Below, piece by piece: positions 18,262 to 24,985 of a DNA stretch of 36,287 nt. A program made the position numbers and the translations under genes. Below the pieces are notes generated by a model. That model was not told the DNA's origin, made no database searches, and was given only the letters and a program-made list of their open reading frames with translations. The stretch spans positions 1-36,287 of the forward strand of contig JAJRUS010000100.1 of the NCBI GenBank assembly GCA_024277675.1, in the 5' to 3' direction. This DNA is from a bacterium (lineage in GTDB: Bacteria > SZUA-182 > SZUA-191 > JAJRXT01). The first letter of the stretch is position 1, and each line of letters begins with the position of its first letter.

Positions 18262-18711
18262 ATAACGAATTTAGTTTTTCAGTAACTTATTGGGGTGCCT
18301 TGAAAAGTTAGAATTTTCGTTTAATATCAAGGCATGCGAAAAATTTAACCACAGGCATATAGAGTTGATAGTCCGAGGATTAAATTTTTTAGCATAACGC
18401 CGAGATTGAATGAAAAGGCAATTTTTCAAGGTTCCCATTAGAATGAGATATAAATGTTGCCTTAATAAACCTAAAACGGACACTCAGTTTATCATAGAAG
18501 CAAGGCAGTTGGCAAAACAATAAACAGCCGGCCCGAAAATTCCATTTTTCATTAATGGTGTTCATGATTTATGTTCTTGAAAAAGCAGACAATATATTGC
18601 CAGAGATATTTGAGTTTGCTGATTATTTATAATATCCGGCTTTATGGTGTATAATTTATAATATCAGCAGGGGCGGGCTGCCGGAAGTTGGAGACTATTG
18701 AGGAATTAATA
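18262..18711. other. 450-bp non-coding stretch with a probable promoter
   Basis: AT-rich DNA between the divergent methyltransferase and GGQ-factor genes. A 70-codon minus-strand ORF (18271-18483) has no recognisable features and unlike composition, so I leave it out. A TATAAT hexamer lies at 18650-18655, well placed as the -10 of the GGQ-factor gene, but no good -35 is seen. No RNA gene was recognised. Confidence 0.5.
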
Positions 18712-18714
18712 ATG
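18700..18714 (+). promoter_or_regulatory. Ribosome binding site fixing the GGQ-factor start
   Basis: GAGGA at 18700-18704 lies 7 nt before ATG 18712. The upstream in-frame TTG (18688) has no such site, so 18712 is the start used here. Confidence 0.75.
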
Positions 18715-19122
18715 GTAAGTTCGGAAAAAGAGGAAGCCTTATTATTACGGATGCAGGAGCTGGGCATACGTGATGGGGATATTATCGAGAAATTTATCCG
18801 CTCCAGTGGTAAGGGCGGACAAAAGGTGAATAAGACTGCCAGCTGTGTCTATTTAAAACATGTGCCCACCGGGATAGAGGTTAAGCTGCAGCAAGAAAGA
18901 TCGCAAGCCTTAAACCGCTTTTTAGCCAGACGCCTGCTGGTACAGAAGATAGAAGACATGATCCTGGGGCGGGAGAGCGAGCGCATAAAGGCTATAGAAA
19001 AGCTAAAGCGGCAGAAACGCAAAAGATCGAAACGGGCCAAAGAAAAAATACTTCGAGACAAAAAGCGGCAAGCCGAGAAGAAGAAGCTGCGTCAAAATAT
19101 AGATTTGGAATCGGAGCCATGA
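18712..19122 (+). CDS. Stand-alone GGQ-domain release-factor-like protein
   Basis: A 136-residue protein consisting of a class I release factor catalytic domain only: 'FIRSSGKGGQKVNKTASCV' (residues ~28-46) carries the GGQ motif that triggers peptidyl-tRNA hydrolysis. 'GIEVKLQQERSQALNR' follows, then a long Lys/Arg-rich helix (~95-136). There is no codon-recognition domain. Family relatives (ArfB/YaeJ, C12orf65/mtRF-R, PrfH) rescue stalled ribosomes; the basic tail fits binding in the mRNA channel or to split large subunits. Which subgroup it belongs to cannot be told by eye. It is convergent with the solute-binding gene and stands alone. Confidence 0.88.
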   Translation: MVSSEKEEALLLRMQELGIRDGDIIEKFIRSSGKGGQKVNKTASCVYLKHVPTGIEVKLQQERSQALNRFLARRLLVQKIEDMILGRESERIKAIEKLKRQKRKRSKRAKEKILRDKKRQAEKKKLRQNIDLESEP

Positions 19123-19128
19123 TTCAGG

Positions 19129-20694
19129 TTAATTTTTGGCAACCGGTTTGATAAACACATTTTTAAGCGAAGTAAAATCACCGGCGGGATAGGGCACAAA
19201 TTCTGATACCTCCTTTCGCATAGCCACCACATTCATCATATGCCACAGGCTGATGTACGGTAGATCATCGGCTAATATTTGTTGTACCCGGCCATATATG
19301 GCCTTCCTCTTTTCAGTATCCAGCGTATTGCGGCCCGCTTCCAGCAGCTTATCCAACTCCGCATTTATGTATCTGCCGCGGTTAGCTCCCTGGGGCGGGA
19401 TCGATGAGGAGTGAAAAATATAATAATAGATATCCGGCTCGGTTATACCCACCCATTGCAGGCTATACAATTGAAAGTTACCCTTACTTATATCAGCAAA
19501 AAAAGTACCCCACTCATAGCTTCTGACATCTACCTTTATCCCCAGCTTTTGCCACTGATACTGAAGCACTTCAGCGATCCTTCGGCTCTGCTCATTTTGT
19601 GAGGTTTTATAGCTTAAACGAAAGCGGGGTTGCGGCCCGTCGCCGTCGGGATCGACAAATCCAGCCTCATCCAGTAATTTCCGGGCTTGCTCCAGGTTAT
19701 AATTATAGTCGGTAAGCTGTGGGGCATAAGCCCAATGGGTTTCGGGCAGCAGGCTACTGGCCGGAGTCGCCAGGCCACCCAGCAGATGTTCTATGATGGC
19801 CGGGCGGTCAATTGCCAGCGCCAGGGCCTGGCGCACCCGCTTTTTTCCCAGCACAGGGTCTTCCATATTAAATCCGATATAGGCATAGGTAGTTCCGGCG
19901 GAGGTGATTACTTTAAGCTTGGGATTAGCCTTAAGGCGCGGCAATAGATCAGGGGGGATGGAATTCTGTACTAACTGAACGTCTCCCTTTTCCAACCCCA
20001 ACAGGCGCACCGAATCCTCAGGTATAATCTTATAAATAATGCGCTCTAATTTTGGCCGGCCCGCATAATATTGAGTAAAGGCGCTAAACACCAGTTTATC
20101 ATCGGCCTGCCAGTCTATTAACTTAAACGGGCCGCTGCCCACCGGCTTACGGGAGAATTCCCTGCCGGCTGTCTTTGCGATATGTTCAGGCACAATGCCC
20201 AGCGTCATATTTATCAAAAACGGGGCGAAGGGTTTTTTCAATATAAACTTAACCGTGTAATCGTCCGGCGCTTCAATTTGCTCAAGTTGCTCGAAGCTAC
20301 CGCGGCGGGGAGATTTAAAGGCCGGGTCCATTATGGATTCAAAGGTATATTTTACATCGCGGGCGGTTAAACGCGATCCGTCATGAAAGGTTACCCCCGG
20401 CCTTAAATGAAACAAATAAGTTGTGCTGTCCGGTTGTTCCCAATACAGCGCCAGGTCGGGTACTAGCTTTGATTGCGGGTCTTTTTTAAGCAACCCGGAA
20501 AATACCAGTTGGGTTACCCTGGCTGAGGCTACGTCGGTGGCTTTGCGGGGGTCCAGATTGGTGGGGCTGGCGGCTAAGGCAATAGTAAGCGTCTGAACAT
20601 CGGTCTTTGGCTCAGGGGCACAGGCTAGTATAAGCGTCACTAGTAACCAGATCGGCAAGTTGAACATCCGTCGATAGTTTAAAAAAGATACCAT
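19129..20694 (-). CDS. Family 5 solute-binding lipoprotein (peptide/nickel ABC transporter type)
   Basis: A 521-residue SBP_bac_5 protein. The N-terminus 'LPIWLLVTLILAC' ends in a lipobox (LILA|C), so it is a lipoprotein. Family landmarks: 'NLDPRKATD' (~residue 44), 'LKKDPQSKLVPDLALYW', 'TFHDGSRLTARDVKYTFESI' (~103-122), 'GSGPFKL' and 'QALALAIDRPAI' (~285-296). Ligands are oligopeptides, dipeptides or nickel. No permease or ATPase genes are adjacent, so this is an orphan binding protein. Start 20694 lacks a good ribosome site; ATG 20667 is an alternative. A perfect 18-bp palindrome spans the 20694 start. Confidence 0.92.
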   Translation of the reverse strand: MVSFLNYRRMFNLPIWLLVTLILACAPEPKTDVQTLTIALAASPTNLDPRKATDVASARVTQLVFSGLLKKDPQSKLVPDLALYWEQPDSTTYLFHLRPGVTFHDGSRLTARDVKYTFESIMDPAFKSPRRGSFEQLEQIEAPDDYTVKFILKKPFAPFLINMTLGIVPEHIAKTAGREFSRKPVGSGPFKLIDWQADDKLVFSAFTQYYAGRPKLERIIYKIIPEDSVRLLGLEKGDVQLVQNSIPPDLLPRLKANPKLKVITSAGTTYAYIGFNMEDPVLGKKRVRQALALAIDRPAIIEHLLGGLATPASSLLPETHWAYAPQLTDYNYNLEQARKLLDEAGFVDPDGDGPQPRFRLSYKTSQNEQSRRIAEVLQYQWQKLGIKVDVRSYEWGTFFADISKGNFQLYSLQWVGITEPDIYYYIFHSSSIPPQGANRGRYINAELDKLLEAGRNTLDTEKRKAIYGRVQQILADDLPYISLWHMMNVVAMRKEVSEFVPYPAGDFTSLKNVFIKPVAKN

Positions 20695-20706
20695 TTTTAA
20701 ATGGTA
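20689..20706. promoter_or_regulatory. 18-bp palindrome over the solute-binding gene start
   Basis: TACCATTTTTAAATGGTA is a perfect 8-bp inverted repeat with a 2-bp centre; it includes the minus-strand ATG at 20694-20692. It could be an operator or a structure limiting translation, or coincidence in AT-rich DNA. Confidence 0.3.
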
Positions 20707-20788
20707 ACACCCACGGGATAAGCTGTCAACGGCAAGTGGCTATTAGCGTTTTTAGCCGGCTGGGTGAAAATGACATTATAATTTTTAT

Positions 20789-20817
20789 TTGCGTTCTTTA
20801 AGGCGTTATGTTATATT
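20789..20817 (+). promoter_or_regulatory. Probable promoter of rimP-nusA-cooC
   Basis: TTGCGT (20789-20794) and TATATT (20812-20817) are 17 bp apart, a fair sigma-70 match, and sit just upstream of the leader hairpin and rimP. Confidence 0.45.
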
Positions 20818-20845
20818 ATCCTTGTTCAACTTTCCTTTTAATAAG

Positions 20846-20881
20846 AAAGTGGGCTTATGTTGCTGGCCCGCTTTTTGTTTT
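20846..20881 (+). terminator. Leader hairpin with T-run (possible attenuator) before rimP
   Basis: AAAGTGGGC (20846-20854) and GCCCGCTTT (20866-20874) form a 9-bp stem with one G-T pair and an 11-nt loop, running into TTTTTGTTTT. It lies between the predicted promoter and the rimP ATG (20906), so it would end transcription before the operon unless read through. Feedback control of rimP-nusA by NusA-dependent termination is known in other bacteria; here it is inferred. Confidence 0.6.
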
Positions 20882-20905
20882 ATATGGTCAGGTTTTTTAA
20901 ATCAT

Positions 20906-21403
20906 ATGTATCAGGATTTAGCTGAGTCCGTCGAAAAGCTAGTGGCGCCCCTGGTCAGCGCCGAGGGGCTGGAACTAGTGGATTTGCAGCTTAAGCGGGG
21001 TGGCGGCCGCTGGTTGCTGCGGATATTTATCGATCATCCCGAAGGGATAACTCATGAGCATTGCCGGCACATCAGCCAGTTAGTGGGCACGGTGTTGGAG
21101 GTGGAGGATATTATCCCTCACGCATATGTGCTGGAGGTATCTTCTCCCGGATTAGATCGACCGTTGAAACATTTAGAGGATTTTGATCGATTTAAAGAGC
21201 GGCTTATAAAGATAAAACTCCAACCGGCATTAAATGGAGAGTGGGTAATTAAGGCCCGGCTTAAAGGCATTGAAGATCAAAACATTAACCTAGAATATAA
21301 AGGGAATGTAATTAGCATTCCTTATAACAACATAGCAGAGGCTCGTTTAGAAGTAGAATTTCCGACTAAACGTAAACAAAAGACTAATTGCAAAAATAGC
21401 TAA
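20906..21403 (+). CDS. rimP: Ribosome maturation factor RimP
   Basis: A 165-residue protein from ATG 20906; the open frame extends to 20789 but that part overlaps the leader hairpin and is not conserved. Landmarks: 'GLELVDLQLKR', 'WLLRIFIDHPEGITHEHC' and 'YVLEVSSPGLDRPLK'. RimP aids 30S subunit maturation. It directly precedes nusA (39-bp gap), the classic order. Confidence 0.95.
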   Translation: MYQDLAESVEKLVAPLVSAEGLELVDLQLKRGGGRWLLRIFIDHPEGITHEHCRHISQLVGTVLEVEDIIPHAYVLEVSSPGLDRPLKHLEDFDRFKERLIKIKLQPALNGEWVIKARLKGIEDQNINLEYKGNVISIPYNNIAEARLEVEFPTKRKQKTNCKNS

Positions 21404-21442
21404 ACAGGATATTAGCGGGTTTAAATAATAAGGAGTATACCC

Positions 21443-22711
21443 ATGGGTCAGGAAATCATCCGGGTTATTGAACAGGTAAGTAAGGAAAAGGGCATCAACA
21501 AGCAGATATTCATTGAGGCGGTGGAAGCCGCAATTGTATCGGCGGCCAAAAAATCTTATAAATTAGAAGAAAATATAAGCGCCCATTTAAATGAAGAAAA
21601 TGGGGAAATTGAGCTTTATAAAGTTTACAATGTGGTGTCTAAAGTAGAGGATGAAACCAAAGATATTTCAGTAGCCAAGGCCAAAAAGATAGACCCTTCG
21701 TTAAAAGTGGGGGATGAAGCGAAAATCAAGCTGGAATCCCACGATTTCGGTCGTATTGCTGCTCAAACCGCTAAGCAGGTGATTGTTCAACGGCTGCGAG
21801 AGGCCGAACGGGAAGTGATTTATGATGAATTCAAAAAGCGGGAAGGAGAATTGGTAAACGGCATTATACAACGCTTTGAACGGCGCGATATAATTGTGGA
21901 TTTGGGGCGTACCGAGGCCATTTTGCCTTATAGCGAGCAGATTCCCAAAGAAGCATACCACCGTGGGGATCGGGTGCGTGCCATTCTGCTTGAGGTAAAT
22001 AAAACCGGGCGGGGGCCGCAGTTGATTCTATCCCGGGCGCATCCCGGCTTTGTTACCCGGCTGTTTGAAATGGAAGTACCTGAAATATATGAAGGCCTGC
22101 TGGAGATAAAGGGGACTGTCAGGGAAGCCGGCAGACGCACCAAGATTGCGGTATTATCAAACGACAGCAAAATAGATGCGGTGGGCACCTGCGTCGGCAT
22201 GAAGGGTTCGCGAGTGCAATCTATTGTAAGGGAGTTGGAGGGTGAGAAGATAGATATAATTCGCTGGACAGAGGACGTCCGGGAATTCATCATTAACGCC
22301 CTAAGCCCGGCGAAAATAAAAAATATCACTCAAATAGATGAAGGAACTATGGAGGTGGTGGTCGATGATGATCAACTCTCATTGGCCATTGGCAAAAAGG
22401 GTCAGAATGTTCGCCTGGCGGCTAAATTAGCCCGGTTGAAAATAGATATTAAAAGCGATAGCCAGCTAAAAGAAGATAAAGATCAAAAAAAGCGGCAACA
22501 ATTGGCTAAGGCTATTTCTGTCTTGCCGGGGGTGGGAGAAAAAACCGCCCTGGATATGATAGGAGAGGGCTATACCTCTGTGGAAGGGATTGCCGAAGCC
22601 TCAATTGAAGAGCTGAGCGGCGTATCCGGCATTGGCAAGACCAAGGCCAAGGGCATCATCGAGAAGGCTAAGGCCGTCTTAGCTGAAACCGAAGCTGAAG
22701 CCGAAGAATGA
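21443..22711 (+). CDS. nusA: Transcription termination/antitermination factor NusA
   Basis: A 422-residue NusA. The N-terminal RNA-polymerase-binding domain spans ~1-125, the S1 domain ~133-200 ('GELVNGIIQRFERRDIIVD'), KH1 ~230-280 (GMKG at 'CVGMKGSRVQ') and KH2 ~300-345 (GKKG at 'AIGKKGQNVR'). A C-terminal helix-hairpin-helix pair follows (~358-412: 'LPGVGEKTA', 'VSGIGKTKA'), resembling the acidic repeats of proteobacterial NusA or a Rad51-type HhH domain; many Gram-positive NusA proteins lack it. AAGGAG 7 nt before the ATG fixes the start. The stop overlaps the cooC start by 4 bp. Confidence 0.97.
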   Translation: MGQEIIRVIEQVSKEKGINKQIFIEAVEAAIVSAAKKSYKLEENISAHLNEENGEIELYKVYNVVSKVEDETKDISVAKAKKIDPSLKVGDEAKIKLESHDFGRIAAQTAKQVIVQRLREAEREVIYDEFKKREGELVNGIIQRFERRDIIVDLGRTEAILPYSEQIPKEAYHRGDRVRAILLEVNKTGRGPQLILSRAHPGFVTRLFEMEVPEIYEGLLEIKGTVREAGRRTKIAVLSNDSKIDAVGTCVGMKGSRVQSIVRELEGEKIDIIRWTEDVREFIINALSPAKIKNITQIDEGTMEVVVDDDQLSLAIGKKGQNVRLAAKLARLKIDIKSDSQLKEDKDQKKRQQLAKAISVLPGVGEKTALDMIGEGYTSVEGIAEASIEELSGVSGIGKTKAKGIIEKAKAVLAETEAEAEE

Positions 22712-23484
22712 TGAAGATTGCCGTCAGCGGTAAAGGCGGAGTGGGTAAAACTACGGTAACTGCTTTATTAGCCCACATATTGGCCGAGAACCATCAAGTA
22801 AGTGTGGTGGATGCCGATCCCACCCTCAACTTGGCTATGGCGCTGGGTGTTCCCGGTTCCCAGGTAGCTCAATTAACCCCGTTGGCTGAAATGAAGGAAT
22901 TGATTCAGGAACGGGTTGGCGCCAGCGGCGGGGGTTTTTTTAAGCTAAACCCTAAAGTGGATGATCTGGCGGATAGAATAAGCTTCACTTATAAAGGCAT
23001 CCGGTTATTGACTGTGGGTACCATCACCAGTGGCGGAGCTGGATGTGCTTGCAGCGAAAATGTGCTGTTGCGGGCCTTCCTTTCACATTTACTACTGGAA
23101 GAACAAGAGGTAGTGCTGGTGGATATGGAGGCTGGGCTGGAGCATTTGGGCCGGCGCACGATTCAGGCAGTGGATGCTTTGCTGGTAGTGGTGGAGCCTG
23201 GGCAGCGAAGCATAGGGGTGGCGAAACGCATCAAACACCTCTCGGCGGATATCGGACTAAAAAGGGTACTGGTGGTGGGCAATAAAATTAAGTCTGCCGA
23301 CGATGCTCAAATTATTAAGCGCCATTTTCCCGCCGAAGAAATCCTGGGTCTAATCAGTTACAGCCCGGAAATTTTAGCCGCCGATCTGGAAGGCGTCTCT
23401 CCCTATCCTGGCATATCTCCGGCGGTAAAGCAGGAGTTGCTACAGCTTAAAAACAAGCTGATCCGGTTATTATCCCAGAAGTAA
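22708..23484 (+). CDS. cooC: CooC-type nickel-insertion ATPase
   Basis: A 258-residue MinD/CooC-class P-loop ATPase. The deviant Walker A SGKGGVGKTT is at residues 7-16, 'VVDADPTLNLAMALG' at ~37-51, a CxC motif (Cys113, Cys115 in 'GAGCACSEN') at the place used by CooC for metal-linked dimerisation, and 'VLVDMEAGLEHLGRRT'. CooC proteins load nickel into CO dehydrogenase or acetyl-CoA synthase. No CODH genes are in the window, so the client is elsewhere or different. The start codon overlaps the nusA stop (ATGA), making cooC the third gene of the rimP operon. Confidence 0.88.
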   Translation: MMKIAVSGKGGVGKTTVTALLAHILAENHQVSVVDADPTLNLAMALGVPGSQVAQLTPLAEMKELIQERVGASGGGFFKLNPKVDDLADRISFTYKGIRLLTVGTITSGGAGCACSENVLLRAFLSHLLLEEQEVVLVDMEAGLEHLGRRTIQAVDALLVVVEPGQRSIGVAKRIKHLSADIGLKRVLVVGNKIKSADDAQIIKRHFPAEEILGLISYSPEILAADLEGVSPYPGISPAVKQELLQLKNKLIRLLSQK

Positions 23485-23489
23485 ATGAT

Positions 23490-23517
23490 GCACCCGTAAA
23501 AAGTCAGCTCCGGGTGC
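23490..23517 (+). other. Hairpin after cooC
   Basis: GCACCCG (23490-23496) and CGGGTGC (23511-23517) form a perfect 7-bp stem with a 14-nt loop right after the cooC stop. There is no T-run, so it may be a weak or Rho-assisted terminator or part of the repeat element that begins inside it. Confidence 0.35.
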
Positions 23518-23549
23518 CGGCGGTAGTTGGTGAATAGCTGGGATGACAC
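23513..23549. repeat. 37-bp direct repeat, copy 1
   Basis: First of two identical 37-bp copies, beginning GGTGCCGGCGG and ending GGGATGACAC. It is not obviously palindromic, and both copies are intergenic. It is GC-richer than the flanking DNA. Confidence 0.85.
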
Positions 23550-23584
23550 CTCCTTAACCGTACATCTACCGGCAACCCGTTTAA

Positions 23585-23621
23585 GGTGCCGGCGGTAGTT
23601 GGTGAATAGCTGGGATGACAC
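23585..23621. repeat. 37-bp direct repeat, copy 2
   Basis: Identical to copy 1, with a 35-bp interval between (23550-23584). The interval contains CTACCGGCAACC, a near-inverse of the repeat's GGTGCCGGCGGTAG, so the unit can fold with its neighbour. It ends 6 bp before the diguanylate cyclase stop. It is probably a family of dispersed intergenic repeats; the whole genome would tell. Confidence 0.85.
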
Positions 23622-23626
23622 AGCTA

Positions 23627-24523
23627 TTATTGTTTTTGGGTTTTGGCATTTTTAGTAGGTTTAACCGGGTATTGGTAAACGTGGATGCAGTTGCCACCGG
23701 CATATTTAGCGGCATACATCGCCTCATCGGCTTTCTCTACCAGGCTGTCAATTCCCAATTTATGATCATAACAAATAACGCCAATGCTTAAAGTGGTATT
23801 ATGCAATTTCAACCCTTCGTAAGTTTCTCTTAATCGCTCGGCTACCACCACCGCCGCTTTTTCCGCAGTTCCGGGCAGGATAACAGCAAACTCGTCTCCC
23901 CCGTATCGATATACTGAATCAACATTCTTTCTGGTAGTCTGAGCCGCTATCTTTCCCACCTGCTGAATTATTTTATCCCCTTGCTTGTGACCAAAGAGGT
24001 CATTATATTGCTTGAAATTGTCTATATCAAAGAATAGCAGCGATATAGTCCTATTCATCTTGCGATTAATTCGCGCTAGCTCGCGTTTTAATTCTTGATA
24101 AAAATGGCGTAAATTATACAAGCCGGTAAGCCCATCCTTAATCGCCAACGCTTTGGTCTGCTTTTCCAGCTTAACTTTTTTAGTTACATCCTGGGCTACA
24201 ATAACCAGCCCCAGGTATTTACCCTGTGGATCTCTTACCGCTGAAATGCTGTCTTCATAATACTTGCCCTTCATACATCTGGTATGATGATAGTTAGTTC
24301 TTTTGCCGGTCTTGAAGTTCTGGATTATCTTAAGCACAGTGGACTGTTTTTCGACCATATGGCAACTCATGATATTTTTCCCTATCAACTTATCCAGATT
24401 AGCGGGAACTAATTTGGCGGCTTTGCTGTTGAAGAAGGCAAACCGATTATCGGCATCAATAAATATGACCGATTCGGTCATGCTTTCCACTAACCGCTCG
24501 AAAATAATTTTATTTTCTATCAC
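23627..24523 (-). CDS. PAS-GGDEF diguanylate cyclase
   Basis: A 298-residue protein. A PAS sensor domain spans ~8-118 ('SVIFIDADNRFAFFNSKAAKL'), then a linker helix and a GGDEF domain (~125-285) with an intact GGDEF active site at 208-212 ('YRYGGDEFAVIL') and 'DIDNFKQYND' for GTP and metal binding. It makes cyclic di-GMP. The usual inhibitory RxxD site is KNVD (199-202), so product feedback may be absent. No signal peptide or membrane segment is seen, so the protein should be cytoplasmic. The PAS ligand is unknown. A PilZ c-di-GMP receptor gene lies 1.6 kb away on the same strand. Confidence 0.95.
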   Translation of the reverse strand: MIENKIIFERLVESMTESVIFIDADNRFAFFNSKAAKLVPANLDKLIGKNIMSCHMVEKQSTVLKIIQNFKTGKRTNYHHTRCMKGKYYEDSISAVRDPQGKYLGLVIVAQDVTKKVKLEKQTKALAIKDGLTGLYNLRHFYQELKRELARINRKMNRTISLLFFDIDNFKQYNDLFGHKQGDKIIQQVGKIAAQTTRKNVDSVYRYGGDEFAVILPGTAEKAAVVVAERLRETYEGLKLHNTTLSIGVICYDHKLGIDSLVEKADEAMYAAKYAGGNCIHVYQYPVKPTKNAKTQKQ

Positions 24524-24785
24524 CTTTAGCCTCTTTAACCCAATCTATTCATAAATTCAGCTAACTTTTTCAGGCTATGAGGCCTGTCAAGGTGGAACTA
24601 GCCGTAGCCTGCTTATTGGATGGGAACTTAAAGCCAACTTCCTTTAAAAAACCTTGTTTGCCCAAAAACTACCTTAATGGAAGCCAACAAACTTAAGCTG
24701 CTAAACCAAATATGGTTTTACCGGTAATAATGCCCAGCTTAATTTTACCGTTTTTAGGGATAGATGTCAATACGCTGGCTTTCAT
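24524..24785. other. Intergenic DNA upstream of the MITE-like element
   Basis: This part of the 462-bp gap between the divergent diguanylate cyclase and cobT genes holds no ORF or RNA I recognise. A TTGACA on the minus strand (24590-24585) could be the -35 of the cyclase gene, but no good -10 is seen at proper distance. Confidence 0.4.
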
Positions 24786-24916
24786 TGAGTCGTGGACAGT
24801 TTCAGGTTAGGGGTTCCAGTAGGGGCAGCCAAATGGCTTTTAGTATTGTATCTCCCAAATGTTTTATGTTTCGGCTTGAGGACAAGCCGAAACATCACAA
24901 AAGTGTCCACGACTCA
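24786..24916. mobile_element. 131-bp MITE-like element with 13-bp terminal inverted repeats
   Basis: TGAGTCGTGGACA (24786-24798) and TGTCCACGACTCA (24904-24916) are perfect inverted repeats bounding 131 bp without an ORF of its own. Inside, ATGTTTCGGCTTG (24866-24878) and its exact complement (24883-24895) make a 13-bp hairpin with loop AGGA. No clear target duplication flanks it. This fits a miniature, transposase-less element. The right end touches the cobT promoter. Confidence 0.6.
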
Positions 24917-24917
24917 G

Positions 24918-24946
24918 TTGACAAATCTGTTGCATCTCAATATACT
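24918..24946 (+). promoter_or_regulatory. cobT promoter
   Basis: TTGACA (24918-24923), a 17-bp spacer and TATACT (24941-24946) give a near-perfect sigma-70 promoter 40 bp before the cobT ATG. The -35 begins one base after the terminal repeat of the MITE-like element. Confidence 0.75.
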
Positions 24947-24985
24947 AATCGCCACTGTTGGAATAATGGATCAAGGAGAAAAAAC

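Noticed and set aside
18271-18483. 70-codon minus-strand ORF upstream of the methyltransferase
   Set aside because: No family resemblance, AT-rich intergenic composition and no ribosome site.
23513-23621. CRISPR mini-array
   Set aside because: Only two repeats, no cas genes, no typical repeat end or palindrome, and the interval resembles the repeat in inverse. Kept as a repeat only.
24940-24970. GCCACTG before cobT as a trace of a cobalamin riboswitch
   Set aside because: The B12-box and the rest of the conserved core are missing, and a promoter's -10 region lies only a few bases upstream, leaving no room.
24764-24985. Upstream extension of the cobT frame
   Set aside because: It reads through the MITE-like element and the promoter; the ribosome site and family N-terminus fix the start at 24986.
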